Of a stretch of 64,000 nucleotides of DNA, positions 32,345 through 42,138 are shown piece after piece (within the stretch, counting starts at the first letter, position 1; each line of letters begins with the position of its first letter). Below the pieces are notes generated by a model. That model saw only the letters and a list, made by a program, of their open reading frames with translations. It had not been told where the DNA came from and searched no databases. This stretch comes from JAPOUP01 sp965221405 (lineage in GTDB: Bacteria; Pseudomonadota; Alphaproteobacteria; Rhodobacterales; Rhodobacteraceae), in contig CBDCSE010000002.1 of the NCBI GenBank assembly GCA_965221405.1, forward strand, positions 2,294,001 through 2,358,000. The letters run 5' to 3'. The position numbers and the translations under genes were made by a program.

Positions 32345-34705
32345 TTACTCAGCCGCGATCGCGGTTCTGTTTGACTGGATGGCTTCCCAGACTGCCGCCG
32401 GAGTGGCCGGCATTTCCAGATCCTCGGTTCCGATCGCGTCCGTAATCGCGTTGATGATCGCGGGTGGCGAACCGATGGCGCCCGCTTCACCGCAGCCCTT
32501 GATGCCAAGCGGGTTGTTCGGACATGCCGTCACGTTGTGTTCAATCCGGTAATTTACCAGATCGTCGGCGCGCGGCATGGTATAGTCCATGTAGGATGCG
32601 GTCAGCAGTTGGCCGTCATCATTGTACATAACGCGCTCCAGAAGCGCCTGTCCGACGCCTTGGGCAACACCCCCGTGGACCTGCCCCTCGACAATCATCG
32701 GGTTGATGAGCGTGCCGAAGTCATCGGCCGCCACGAACTGGCAAAGCGCGACCGTGCCTGTTTCCGGATCGATCTCGACTTCAGCGATATACGTGCCCGC
32801 CGGGAAAGTGAAATTCACCGGATCATAGAAAGAGCCTTCCTTGAGACCGGGCTCCATCCCTTCGGGAAGGTCGTGTGCGGTGTAGGCGGCCAACCCGACC
32901 TCGTGCCAGCCCATGCTCTTGTTGGTGCCCGGCACTTTCACCTGGCTGTCTTCGAAGACCAGTTCATCCTCATTCGCGTCAAGCCTGTGCGCGGCTATCT
33001 TGCGGACCTTGACCTCAACCTTGTCCATAGCCTTGACAATGGCCGACATACCGACCGCACCCGAGCGCGAGCCGTATGTGCCCATGCCGAACTGAACCTT
33101 GTCGGTGTCGCCATGGACGATCGAGACATTCTCGATCGGAACCGAAAACCGCTCGGCAACTATCTGGGCGAATGTCGTCTCGTGGCCCTGACCATGGCTG
33201 TGCGAGCCCGTAAGTATCTCGATCGTGCCAACGGGATTCACCCGGACCTCGGCTGATTCCCAGAGGCCGACGCCCGCGCCCAGCGAGCCCACAGCGGCCG
33301 ATGGCGCGATTCCGCACGCCTCGATATAGGAGGAGTAGCCCAAGCCCCGGAGCTTGCCGCGGCTCGCCGCTTCCGCCTTACGGGCAGGGAATCCGGCGAC
33401 ATCCGCCGCCGCCTGGGCCTTGTCCATATTGCCTGCGAAGTCCCCGCAGTCATAGGCCATGATGACCGGGGTCTGATGCGGAAACTCTCTGATGAAATTC
33501 CTTCGCCGGAGCTCGGCTGGATCCATGCCCATCTCCCGCGCAGCCTTTTCGATGAGGCGCTCGACGAGGTAACAGGCCTCCGGTCGGCCTGCACCGCGGT
33601 AGGCGTCCACGGGGACGGTATTGGTGTAGACCGCCCGCACATTGCAGTGGATATTCTGGATATCATACTGCCCGGAAAGTAGCGTTGCGTAAAGATAGGT
33701 CGGCACTGCTGACGAGAATAACGACATGTAGGCGCCGAAATTCGCTATGGTATCGACCTTGAAACCGGTGATTCTGCCGTTGGAGTCGAAACCCATCCGG
33801 GCTGATGTGACGTGATCGCGACCATGGGCATCGGTCATGAATGCCTCGGTGCGGGTCGACGTCCATTTGACGCTCCGTCCGGTTTTCATGGACGCCCAGA
33901 GACAGACAATCTCTTCAGGATAGATGTAGATCTTGGAGCCGAACCCACCTCCCACATCCGGCGCAATGACCCGCAACTTGTGTTCGGGAGCGACCTGGTA
34001 GAAGGCCGAGAGTACGAGACGCGCCACATGCGGGTTCTGGCTTGTGGTGTAAAGCGTGTAGTGATCCTCCGCTTCGTCATAGGTGGCCACCGCTGATCGG
34101 GGCTCCATCGGACTGGGTGCCAGCCGGTTATTCGTGAGTTCGATCGCGGTGACGTGGTCCGCTTTCGCAATACCCGTGTCGGTGGCCGCCGAATCACCGA
34201 TCTCCCAGTCGTAGATCAGGTTGCCGGGGGCGTTCTCGTGAATCTGGGGAGCGCCGCCGTTAAGCGCTCTGTCCGCGGCGGTGACAGCGGGCAGTACCTC
34301 GTAGTCAACCATGATAGCCTCGGCCGCGGCGCGCACTGCTTCATCGGACTCGCCGATCACGACGGCGACGGCATCGCCGACGTAGCGAACCCTATCCGTG
34401 GCAAGAGCCGACCAGGCACCCATATTCATTGGCGAACCGTCTTTCGAGGTGATGGCCCAGCCACAGATCAGGTTACCGATCCCATCGCCTGCAAGTTCCG
34501 TACCGTCGAGAACCTGAATGACTCCCGGCAGGCTGGCAGCCTCGCCCTTGTCGATGCCCTTGACCAGAGCATGGGCGTGGGGACTGCGAACGAAGGCGGC
34601 ATAGGCCTGGTTCTCAGCGCGAACGTCATCGGTGTACTTGCCTTTTCCGGTAATGAAGCGCTTGTCTTCCTTCCGCTTTACGCGGGCTCCAATTCCTGTC
34701 GACAT
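32345..34705 (-). CDS. coxL: Form II CO dehydrogenase-like molybdopterin large subunit
   Basis: A 786-residue xanthine-oxidase-family Mo subunit. The active-site loop reads AYRGAGR (about residues 367-373), the form II signature, rather than AYxCSFR of true form I CO dehydrogenase. Other family blocks are GGFGSKIYIYPEE (molybdopterin binding), SGAVGMSAIVKAMDKV, GSHSHGQGHETTFAQ and the late GCGEAGAIGSPPAIINAI containing the catalytic Glu. It likely hydroxylates a small molecule with water as oxygen source. CO oxidation is possible but not implied by this motif. Confidence 0.92.
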   Translation of the reverse strand: MSTGIGARVKRKEDKRFITGKGKYTDDVRAENQAYAAFVRSPHAHALVKGIDKGEAASLPGVIQVLDGTELAGDGIGNLICGWAITSKDGSPMNMGAWSALATDRVRYVGDAVAVVIGESDEAVRAAAEAIMVDYEVLPAVTAADRALNGGAPQIHENAPGNLIYDWEIGDSAATDTGIAKADHVTAIELTNNRLAPSPMEPRSAVATYDEAEDHYTLYTTSQNPHVARLVLSAFYQVAPEHKLRVIAPDVGGGFGSKIYIYPEEIVCLWASMKTGRSVKWTSTRTEAFMTDAHGRDHVTSARMGFDSNGRITGFKVDTIANFGAYMSLFSSAVPTYLYATLLSGQYDIQNIHCNVRAVYTNTVPVDAYRGAGRPEACYLVERLIEKAAREMGMDPAELRRRNFIREFPHQTPVIMAYDCGDFAGNMDKAQAAADVAGFPARKAEAASRGKLRGLGYSSYIEACGIAPSAAVGSLGAGVGLWESAEVRVNPVGTIEILTGSHSHGQGHETTFAQIVAERFSVPIENVSIVHGDTDKVQFGMGTYGSRSGAVGMSAIVKAMDKVEVKVRKIAAHRLDANEDELVFEDSQVKVPGTNKSMGWHEVGLAAYTAHDLPEGMEPGLKEGSFYDPVNFTFPAGTYIAEVEIDPETGTVALCQFVAADDFGTLINPMIVEGQVHGGVAQGVGQALLERVMYNDDGQLLTASYMDYTMPRADDLVNYRIEHNVTACPNNPLGIKGCGEAGAIGSPPAIINAITDAIGTEDLEMPATPAAVWEAIQSNRTAIAAE

Positions 34706-34727
34706 GTCTGGTTTCTCCCTCGCCCGA

Positions 34728-35198
34728 TCACATTTCGCCAGCGGCTTGCTGGATGGATTTTATAATGTTGTGGTATCCCGTGCAGCGGCAGATATTACCT
34801 TCGAGTTCGCGACGGATCGCGGCCTCGGTCAGATCATCCCTGGTCGCGCGGTAGCGGTTCACCATGTCAATCCCTGACATGATCATGCCCGGAGTGCAGA
34901 AGCCGCATTGTAGCCCGTGGTTGTCATTGAAGGCCCGTTGCATCGGATGTAGCCCACCGTTCGAGATGCCTTCTATTGTCGTGACGTCGGTTCCGTCAGC
35001 CTCCGCCGCGAGCATCGTGCAGGCCTTGACCGCTTTACCGTCCACATGAACCACACAGGCACCGCATTGTGAGGTATCGCAGCCGATGTGGGTGCCTGTG
35101 AGTCGCAGCGTCTCCCTCAGGAAATCTGACAGGAGAGTCTCGCCGGGGACGTCCCGGGCCACCTCCCTGCCGTTCACTTTCAGATTGATCGGGTTCAT
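34728..35198 (-). CDS. coxS: CO dehydrogenase-like [2Fe-2S] small subunit
   Basis: A 156-residue protein with two [2Fe-2S] sites. The plant-type ferredoxin domain has C40, C45, C48 and C60 (GCDTSQCGACVVHVDG). The C-terminal helical domain has C98, C101, C137 and C139 (QCGFCTPGM and CRCTGYHNI). It passes electrons from the Mo centre to the flavin subunit. It lies 22 bp upstream of coxL on the same strand. Confidence 0.95.
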   Translation of the reverse strand: MNPINLKVNGREVARDVPGETLLSDFLRETLRLTGTHIGCDTSQCGACVVHVDGKAVKACTMLAAEADGTDVTTIEGISNGGLHPMQRAFNDNHGLQCGFCTPGMIMSGIDMVNRYRATRDDLTEAAIRRELEGNICRCTGYHNIIKSIQQAAGEM

Positions 35199-35282
35199 AT
35201 TCCACCTCCCATGTATATACTGGTTGCTGTCATATTCATACGGTTAACCGGAAAGCTTCCTGAAACCACCCCTCTGGAGCTC

Positions 35283-35786
35283 CTATGCCGGAGTCGCGGG
35301 AGGTTCGGGTTGACATTCCCCGGAAGCTCTCGGCCCTGAGACGTCAGTGTTCTCGATCTCTTTCTGGAAATTCTCGAAAAACCGATCCGCCATCTTCCTG
35401 GCGAAACTGTCGATGACCCGGCTTCCGAGCTGGGCAAGCTTTCCACCGATTTTCGCGTCTACGTCATACGCGATTTCGGTGGAGTCGTTCCTCGGCACCA
35501 GACGCACGTTGGCGCCACCCCGGCAGAAACCGGCCGGTCCGCCATTCCCGTCGCCCTCGAGTCTGACAGCGTTTGGTGCGTCGATATCCGAGAGCCTGAC
35601 CGTTCCTCTGAAGGTTGCCTTCACCGGCCCGACTTTCTGCACGACGGTGGCTTTGAAGCCTTCCTCCGGCGAACCTGTGAATTCCGTGCAACCGGGGATA
35701 CAGGCCATAAGCACCTGAGGGTCCAGCAGACCAGCCCATACGTGTGACTGCCTTGCCGCAATCACTTTCGTTTTGCTCATCTCCAT
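35283..35786 (-). CDS. coxG: CoxG-like SRPBCC-family protein
   Basis: A 167-residue CoxG/carbon-monoxide-dehydrogenase-G-like protein of the SRPBCC fold. Motifs are VWAGLLDPQVLMACIPGCTEF, GFKATVVQKVGPVKATFRGTV and ...YDVDAKIGGKLAQLGSRVIDSFARKMADRFF. In the family such proteins help recruit or insert the enzyme at the membrane, or modulate activity. The first gene of the cox operon, it starts at MEMSKTKV behind GGAGGAGGGG. The C-terminal 20 residues are Pro/Ser-rich and probably disordered. Confidence 0.85.
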   Translation of the reverse strand: MEMSKTKVIAARQSHVWAGLLDPQVLMACIPGCTEFTGSPEEGFKATVVQKVGPVKATFRGTVRLSDIDAPNAVRLEGDGNGGPAGFCRGGANVRLVPRNDSTEIAYDVDAKIGGKLAQLGSRVIDSFARKMADRFFENFQKEIENTDVSGPRASGECQPEPPATPA

Positions 35787-36175
35787 GGCATGCCCCTCCT
35801 CCGCCATAGTAGTCGATCGATCTGTATCAATGTTAGTCCCGAGCTCCAAGACAGGATATTCGACCAAAGGCGTATCCCTAATCTCTCCGATGTTATGCGT
35901 GTGTTGCGTGCCGGTCCATGTGCCGTGCGGAGTGCGGTGAGATCGTTTCACCCGAATGGGAGAGCGGCGGAGAGACGAAATGAACCCCAACCCTGAGCGT
36001 CCAGCCGCATATGTTGGATTGCGGCCATCGCATTCCACCAGGCTGATTCCCCGCGTCCGTTGCCGAACCGGATGATAAAGGACTCGCCCGCGCCGCTCGT
36101 GGTTCATCCCTGATTGCCTCCCGATCCCAACTCCGCTATTGACCGCCGAACCCGCCGGAAAACGAGAGTGCTCCC
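35787..36175. other. Divergent promoter region of cox operon and dapD
   Basis: No gene seen in this 389-bp gap. It should hold the cox promoter (minus) and the dapD promoter (plus). No close match to consensus hexamers is apparent, so regulation cannot be read. Confidence 0.5.
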
Positions 36176-37003
36176 ATGTCAAACACCAAGCTCGAAGCCG
36201 CCGTTGAGGCCGCATGGGAGGAACGTGACCGCATAAATCCGGACACTGTCGGGCCGTCCCGTGACGCCATCGAGGATACGCTTGACGCACTGGATTCGGG
36301 ATCCCTTCGCGTCGCCGAACGACGGGAGGATGGTGACTGGCATGTCAATCAGTGGGCCAAGAAAGCCGTTCTGCTCGGTTTCCGCCTGACGGACATGGAG
36401 CGGCATACAGGTGGTCCTCAGGGTGGTTCCTGGTGGGACAAAGTCGACAGCAAATGGAGAAACTGGGATGACGGGATGTGGCGGTCCGCCGGCTTCCGGG
36501 CAGTGCCTAACTGCGTCGTCCGTAGGTCCGCGTTCATCGCCAAAGGTGTCGTGCTGATGCCAAGTTTCGTCAATCTTGGCGCCTATGTCGACGAGGGAAC
36601 GATGGTCGATACCTGGGCAACGGTCGGTTCCTGCGCCCAGATCGGGAAAAAAGTGCATCTTTCCGGAGGCGTCGGCATTGGCGGGGTCCTTGAGCCGATG
36701 CAGGCAGGCCCCACAATCATTGAGGATAACTGCTTCATCGGCGCACGTTCCGAAGTGGTGGAGGGCTGCGTTGTCCGTGAGGGGTCGGTACTGGGCATGG
36801 GCGTCTTCATCGGCAAGTCGACGAAGATCGTCGACCGGGCCACCGGCGATGTGATGTATGGTGAGGTGCCGCCCTATTCCGTCGTTGTGGCGGGCTCAAT
36901 GCCCTCAGCGAACGGCATCAGCCTCTATTGTGCCGTCATCGTGAAACGGGTCGACGAAGGGACACGTGCGAAAACCGCCATAAACGATCTGCTGCGAGAC
37001 TAG
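36176..37003 (+). CDS. dapD: Tetrahydrodipicolinate N-succinyltransferase
   Basis: A 275-residue left-handed beta-helix enzyme of lysine and diaminopimelate synthesis. It transfers succinyl from succinyl-CoA to tetrahydrodipicolinate. The hexapeptide-repeat region (about residues 110-230) includes SFVNLGAYVDEGTMVDTWATVGSCAQIG, GVGIGGVLEPMQAGP and GARSEVVEGCVVREGSVLGMGVFIG, all hallmark DapD sequence. The length is normal. The ATG at 36176 follows a weak site. It starts a dapD-ORF-dapE group. Confidence 0.96.
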   Translation: MSNTKLEAAVEAAWEERDRINPDTVGPSRDAIEDTLDALDSGSLRVAERREDGDWHVNQWAKKAVLLGFRLTDMERHTGGPQGGSWWDKVDSKWRNWDDGMWRSAGFRAVPNCVVRRSAFIAKGVVLMPSFVNLGAYVDEGTMVDTWATVGSCAQIGKKVHLSGGVGIGGVLEPMQAGPTIIEDNCFIGARSEVVEGCVVREGSVLGMGVFIGKSTKIVDRATGDVMYGEVPPYSVVVAGSMPSANGISLYCAVIVKRVDEGTRAKTAINDLLRD

Positions 37004-37025
37004 CGCTCGGGAAACGGCAGACGAC

Positions 37026-37352
37026 ATGACCGAAGACAGAAACCCGCAGGACATCTACACGTTATTGGTCGAGGTGGGCCGGCGCAAAGGCGACGGACTC
37101 CGGAGAGGGGCAACCGGGGCTGCATTGATGTGCTATTCAGGCGGTGTGAATGAAGCGGAGGCAGTGCGGGAAACGGTTGCGGTCATTGAAACCGCCGGAA
37201 TGGCGCCTCTCGCTGTCTCCAGCTACGGCACCCTGAAGGAACGGCTTGCCGACGGTCATGACATCCCGAGAGAGGAAATCGACCTGATGCAACGGGCGGT
37301 CGACGAGAACTCGGTTATTGTCGCCCAGCATACACAATTCTTTAATGACTGA
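37026..37352 (+). CDS. Conserved hypothetical protein between dapD and dapE
   Basis: A 108-residue soluble protein 22 bp after dapD. It has a mixed alpha/beta pattern with no cysteine cluster or signal peptide (ALMCYSGGVNEAEAVRETVAVIETAGMAPLAVSSYG). No domain is recognised. The position within the diaminopimelate genes and tight spacing suggest co-transcription, but a role in lysine synthesis is only a guess. Confidence 0.7.
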   Translation: MTEDRNPQDIYTLLVEVGRRKGDGLRRGATGAALMCYSGGVNEAEAVRETVAVIETAGMAPLAVSSYGTLKERLADGHDIPREEIDLMQRAVDENSVIVAQHTQFFND

Positions 37353-37535
37353 CGCCAGTTTACCCTCTCCGGACGGTTTTCGCCGATCTCCGTTGGACTG
37401 TCTGGCGAAAGATCGTCTTCATCCATGGACGTGTTCTCGGTGGCGGCAAGGACCGCCACCTACCGCTCGTCTGCGGTTTTACGGCTTGGGGGAACGATCA
37501 AGAGCGGCGGGAGCGTGAGCACGGGGAGGATGGAT

Positions 37536-38684
37536 ATGGCGGAGCCTGCCGATCCCGTTGAACTTGCGGCCAAGCTGGTCCGATGCCCCTCGGTGACCCC
37601 GGCGGAGGCCGGAGCGCTGGCGCTGCTGCGGGACCGGTTGGAATACGCCGGATTTGAGTGCCATCGGGTTGACCGTGGCGGTGTAGGCAATCTCTTCGCC
37701 CGTTGGGGTTCCCGCGGCCATCGGCGGACCTTCGGATTCAACGGTCATACCGATGTGGTGCCTGTCGGCGAACAATCGGATTGGACGGTGGATGCCTTTG
37801 CGGGCGAGATCCGCGATGGCTGGCTCTGGGGGCGGGGAGCGGCGGATATGAAATCAGGCGTCGCCGCATTTACCGCCGCGGCAATCGATCTGGTGCGTGA
37901 GGCACCGCCTGACGGCGCTGTCATCGTGGCGATCACCGGCGACGAGGAAGGGGATGCCGTTGACGGCACCGCAGCACTGTTGGAATGGATGGCTGCGAAC
38001 GGCGAGAAAATGTCAGTATGCGTGGTCGGTGAGCCGACAAGTCGGCTGTCGCTGGGGGACACCATAAAGATCGGCCGACGTGGCTCTTTGACGGCGGATT
38101 TTTCCGCGAGCGGGATACAGGGGCACTCCGCCTATCCCCATCTCGCGAAAAATCCGGTACACGCGCTGGTGAAATTGATGGACCGGCTGGCCAGTCACCG
38201 TCTCGACGAGGGTACCGCATTCTTCGATCCCTCGTCCCTGGCTGTAACGACCGTCGACACGGGCAATCCGGCCAGCAACGTGATCCCGGCTTCCTGCCGC
38301 GCCAGGGTGAATGTCCGCTTCGGAGACGCGCATTCGTCCGATAGCCTCGGCCGTTGGCTTCGGACGGAAGCCGACCTGGTGGCGGAGGTGACGGGTGTGG
38401 CGATCAAGGTCGACATCAGGGTCTCGGGCGAAAGCTTCGTTACCGCGCCGGGCGAGCTGTCTGACCTGGTTGCCGGGGCGATCGAGGTGGAGACAGGAAA
38501 CATGCCCGAACACTCGACATCCGGGGGAACCTCGGATTCGCGTTTCGTCAAGGACCACTGCCCGGTCGTGGAGTTCGGACTTGTGGGGCGGACCATGCAT
38601 CAGGTTGACGAGCGGGTGGAAGTCGCCGAAATTACCGCTCTGAAGGCGATCTATCGCAGGATGCTGGATGCGTATTTCGCCTGA
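37536..38684 (+). CDS. dapE: Succinyl-diaminopimelate desuccinylase
   Basis: A 382-residue M20-family di-zinc hydrolase making LL-diaminopimelate. Metal and catalytic residues are visible in FGFNGHTDVVPVG (His), LWGRGAADMKSG (bridging Asp), ITGDEEGDAVDGT (Glu pair), CVVGEPTSRL (Glu) and TMHQVDERV (late His). EHSTSGGTSDSRF is a DapE signature. I start at the ATG at 37536 (MAEPADPVELAAKLV), which has GGGGAGG 6 bp upstream. The frame is open further up, and the next ATG, at 37530, directly abuts the site. Confidence 0.94.
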   Translation: MAEPADPVELAAKLVRCPSVTPAEAGALALLRDRLEYAGFECHRVDRGGVGNLFARWGSRGHRRTFGFNGHTDVVPVGEQSDWTVDAFAGEIRDGWLWGRGAADMKSGVAAFTAAAIDLVREAPPDGAVIVAITGDEEGDAVDGTAALLEWMAANGEKMSVCVVGEPTSRLSLGDTIKIGRRGSLTADFSASGIQGHSAYPHLAKNPVHALVKLMDRLASHRLDEGTAFFDPSSLAVTTVDTGNPASNVIPASCRARVNVRFGDAHSSDSLGRWLRTEADLVAEVTGVAIKVDIRVSGESFVTAPGELSDLVAGAIEVETGNMPEHSTSGGTSDSRFVKDHCPVVEFGLVGRTMHQVDERVEVAEITALKAIYRRMLDAYFA

Positions 38685-38729
38685 AGCGGGGTTTCTTCGC
38701 GGTCGTGCCGATCGGTGGAGGGGATTCCG

Positions 38730-39305
38730 ATGAGGGGCCGTCATGTCATCCTGATGGTTAAGGAACCCCGGGCGGGACGCGTGAAAACACGTCTTGGCGC
38801 TGATATCGGCATGATTGAGGCGGCTTGGTGGTACCGCCATCAGGTTGCCTGCATGATCCGCCGACTCGATAGCCCGAAATGGACTCTCCGGATAGCCGTC
38901 ACTCCCGATACCGCTCTGCGCAGCCCGGTCTGGTCATCGCGGATATCCCGCGTTGCCCAGGGTAGCGGTGATCTCGGCGAGCGCATGCTGCGTCTTCTTG
39001 GTGGTGCGCCAAACGGCTCGACAGTGATCGTGGGAACTGACATTCCGGGTCTCAAGGCCGTTCACATCGCCCGGGCCTTCCGCCTTCTCGGCGAAAATGA
39101 CGCGGTCTTCGGGCCCTGTCCCGATGGAGGATACTGGCTTTTAGGGTTTAAGCGCACCATGCAGCCATCATCGACGATGTTCCGGAACGTTCGCTGGTCC
39201 ACTCCGTATGCCCTCGCCGATAGCGTCGCGACGTTTACCGGCCACAGGATTGCGATGGCTGATACGCTCATGGATGTCGACACGGTGGCGGATCTTCCGA
39301 CATGA
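38730..39305 (+). CDS. DUF2064-family glycosyltransferase-like protein
   Basis: A 191-residue protein of the DUF2064/TIGR04282 type, which has the GT-A nucleotidyl-sugar fold. Motifs are MVKEPRAGRVKTRLGADIG, STVIVGTDIPGLKAVHIARAF, VFGPCPDGGYWLLGF and MADTLMDVDTVADL. The substrate is unknown. The start MRGRHVILMV follows GGAGGGG. It lies 45 bp after dapE, and its 3' end is 31 bp before the rnr start. Confidence 0.8.
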   Translation: MRGRHVILMVKEPRAGRVKTRLGADIGMIEAAWWYRHQVACMIRRLDSPKWTLRIAVTPDTALRSPVWSSRISRVAQGSGDLGERMLRLLGGAPNGSTVIVGTDIPGLKAVHIARAFRLLGENDAVFGPCPDGGYWLLGFKRTMQPSSTMFRNVRWSTPYALADSVATFTGHRIAMADTLMDVDTVADLPT

Positions 39306-39336
39306 CGTGTATGCCATCCTGCACCGTCGGGTCTCC

Positions 39337-41565
39337 ATGAAAGGGTTGCCCACAAAATCCGAGATCATTGGCTGGATCGCCGATAACCCGGATCGGGCCA
39401 CCAAACGTGACATTGCCCGCGCGTTCGGCATCAAGGGTGCGGATCGCATGCATCTGAAGCGGATATTGCGTGAACTCGAGGACTGCGGGCATCTGGAGCG
39501 GCGTCGGAGGTTCAACAGGAATCCCGGCAGGCTACCGCCCGTCGCCGTGATGGAAGTGAGGGAGCCGGATGCTGACGGTGATCTCTTCGCCCATCCGCTT
39601 GCGTGGAAAGGTGAGGGCCCGGTACCACGTGCGCTCATAGTACATGGAGCCTCCGGTTCAGCGTTCGGGCCGGGTGACCGAATTCTTGCCCGACTGACCG
39701 GGGTGAAAGCGGAGGGTTACGCATACGAAGCCCGTCCGATCCGTCGTATAGCCCGGGATGTTCGCAAGATTCTGGGCATTTTCCGCGACGGCTCCGACGG
39801 TGGATGGATCCGGTCGGTCGAAAGGGGCTCCAACCGGGAATGGCGCGCCGCCGCCGCATCCGGGGTACGGGATGGCGAACTGGTTGAGGCGGCGCCCATC
39901 GGCAGGAATGGAGGTGTCGGCCTTCCCGCCGCCCGGATTACGGCCACGCTTGGCGATCCTGGAGGATCCGTATCGCTGATCGCCATTAACCAGCATGGCA
40001 TTCCCGACGGTTTCGGGAACGAGGCCATCTCGGAAGCGGAGGCGGCGAACACCCCGGGTCGGGGTGGGCGGGAGGACATTCGCGAACTTCCATTCGTTAC
40101 GATAGACCCGGTGGGTGCGCGCGATCACGACGATGCCTGTTTCGCCATGCATGACACCGATCCCGGCAACCCGGGGGGACATATTGTCTGGATTGCCATC
40201 GCCGATGTCGCGGCGTACGTTCGCCCCGGCACCGCGCTGGACGCGGAGGCCCGACGCCGCGGCAATTCCACCTACTTCGCGGATCGTGTGGTGCCGATGC
40301 TTCCCGAGCGCCTTTCCGCCGATCTCTGCTCGTTGCGGGAGGATGTCCCCCGCGCCTGCATCGCGGTCGAACTGAAGCTCGATTCCCGCGGCAATAAACT
40401 GGCGCACCGTTTCACGCGTGCCGTGATGACGTCCGCGGCCACGCTCAGCTACAGTGATGTGCAGGCCGCGAGAGACGGTGCGCCAGAAGGGAAATGCGTC
40501 GATCTGGCCGCCGATGTCATAAATCCACTGTTCGAAGCCTACCTCACCGTCAGGCGGGCCCGCGAGCGGCGGCAGCCACTTGACCTTGAACTTCCTGAGC
40601 GCGTGATTGCCCTGTCGAATGACGGTGGGGTCCGGTCGGTCGAACTGAAACAAAGGCTGGATGCGCATCGGTTGATCGAGGAATTCATGATACTCGCGAA
40701 TGTTGCCGCGGCTGAGGAGTTGTTCGCACGAAACTGTCCATTGCTCTACCGCGTTCATGAAGAACCGGCACCCGAACGGCTGGATGCGCTTCGGGAGGTG
40801 GCGCGCGCCAGCGGTCTCACCCTCGCGAAGGGGCAGGTGCTACTGACCAGACACCTGAATTCATTGTTGGCGCAGGCAAAAGGCGGTGAGTTTGACGAAC
40901 TCGTTAACCTCTCCACTTTGCGGGCGATGCAGCAGGCCTATTACCATCCCGAAAACCTTGGCCATTTCGGGCTGGCCCTACGAAGCTACACCCACTTCAC
41001 GTCACCGATCCGTCGCTATGCCGACCTGATCGTTCACCGGGCCTTGATTTCGGCATATGGCTGGGGTGAGGACGGTCTGTCGCCGAGTGACATTGAACGG
41101 CTTGGGGTTACGGCCACGCACGTCTCGGAGACGGAGCGCCGCTCGATGGCCGCCGAGCGCGAAACAAACGATCGCTACCTCGCCGCTTATCTCTTGAGTC
41201 GGGTGGGTGATGAGTTCGCGGGACGCATAAACGGAATCCAGAGGTTCGGGGCGTTCGTGCGGCTGGATGTGACCGGGGCGGACGGGCTGGTTCCGGTTCG
41301 GTCAATCGGCCGCGAGTTCTTCGTTCATGACCGCGGAAAACCGTCATTGAAAGGCGAGGAGTCGGGTCTGGAACTGTCAGTCGGTTTGGCCGTCAGGGTG
41401 CGGCTGTCCGAAGCGGTCCCCGTTACCGGTGGTCTGACGTTCGAGCTTTTGGAAGTGGAGGGCAGGACCGTTTCGCAGCGGTTGAGGCGGCATGGGTCGG
41501 GTGGGCGCAAGCGCCGAACGGCTGGAAACCGCCGCAAGGCTTCGGGAGCCGGTCGCGGCTCCTAG
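39337..41565 (+). CDS. rnr: Ribonuclease R (RNB-family 3'-5' exoribonuclease)
   Basis: A 742-residue processive exoribonuclease. An N-terminal winged helix (about 1-60: TKRDIARAFGIKGADRMHLKRIL) is followed by cold-shock-like OB domains, the RNB catalytic domain and a C-terminal S1 domain (about 640-720, GDEFAGRINGIQRFGAFVRL). The metal-binding Asp cluster is in VTIDPVGARDHDDACFAM, and a second RNB block is HFGLALRSYTHFTSPIRRYADLIVHR. The tail is basic (RRHGSGGRKRRTAGNRRK), as in other RNase R. I start at MKGLPTKSEI; upstream codons overlap the preceding gene. Confidence 0.93.
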   Translation: MKGLPTKSEIIGWIADNPDRATKRDIARAFGIKGADRMHLKRILRELEDCGHLERRRRFNRNPGRLPPVAVMEVREPDADGDLFAHPLAWKGEGPVPRALIVHGASGSAFGPGDRILARLTGVKAEGYAYEARPIRRIARDVRKILGIFRDGSDGGWIRSVERGSNREWRAAAASGVRDGELVEAAPIGRNGGVGLPAARITATLGDPGGSVSLIAINQHGIPDGFGNEAISEAEAANTPGRGGREDIRELPFVTIDPVGARDHDDACFAMHDTDPGNPGGHIVWIAIADVAAYVRPGTALDAEARRRGNSTYFADRVVPMLPERLSADLCSLREDVPRACIAVELKLDSRGNKLAHRFTRAVMTSAATLSYSDVQAARDGAPEGKCVDLAADVINPLFEAYLTVRRARERRQPLDLELPERVIALSNDGGVRSVELKQRLDAHRLIEEFMILANVAAAEELFARNCPLLYRVHEEPAPERLDALREVARASGLTLAKGQVLLTRHLNSLLAQAKGGEFDELVNLSTLRAMQQAYYHPENLGHFGLALRSYTHFTSPIRRYADLIVHRALISAYGWGEDGLSPSDIERLGVTATHVSETERRSMAAERETNDRYLAAYLLSRVGDEFAGRINGIQRFGAFVRLDVTGADGLVPVRSIGREFFVHDRGKPSLKGEESGLELSVGLAVRVRLSEAVPVTGGLTFELLEVEGRTVSQRLRRHGSGGRKRRTAGNRRKASGAGRGS

Positions 41566-41727
41566 CGGCGGTGGTAGGAGACCGGCTTGCGTTGCCGCCA
41601 AGCGACATGTTCGGCTCCGTTACGCGGACATATTGAACACGAGCGTCCACTATTGATGTGGCCCGGCTTCATGTCACCCCGGCGGCTTCCGGTTGAAACG
41701 GCAACACGCAAGTGTTACGGTCCAGGC

Positions 41728-42000
41728 ATGGCAGACGTTCCTTTCGATACCTTGGCGGTAACGCGCCAACTTAAGGCAAAGGGCTTTGACGCCGACCAGG
41801 CCGAGGCGATTACCGACGCCGTCCGCGCCGGGGTGACGGGCGGCGTCGCGACAAGAGCCGACATTGCCGAGCTGCGAACCGATCTGCGCTGGCTAAAGGT
41901 GATAGGCACCGGGATTGTCGGCCTTCTGGTTGCGGCCTTCGGGTTCGTCATCAACATGCTTATCGAGATAAGCATGCGACTTGCCGTGCTCGCTCCCTGA
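41728..42000 (+). CDS. Small DUF1640/CCDC90-like membrane protein
   Basis: A 90-residue protein. An amphipathic N-terminal part (FDTLAVTRQLKAKGFDADQAEAITDAV) and a coiled-coil-like ATRADIAELRTDLRWLK are followed by one transmembrane helix (about 57-77, VIGTGIVGLLVAAFGFVINM). The layout matches bacterial DUF1640 proteins, often small and accessory-region-linked. The function is unknown. The IS4-type relic starts right after it. Confidence 0.6.
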   Translation: MADVPFDTLAVTRQLKAKGFDADQAEAITDAVRAGVTGGVATRADIAELRTDLRWLKVIGTGIVGLLVAAFGFVINMLIEISMRLAVLAP

Positions 42001-42138
42001 TCCGCATTCACTTTCCACGCGTTGGTTTGAAGCCTCCGGCTTCCAGTCGGACATTGCTTCAGCGGGAATGAACCGTGTCATGTCCCTTACAAAAATCCAG
42101 ACCTGTATCGGTGATCCGGATGGCCTGTATGGCGGGCC

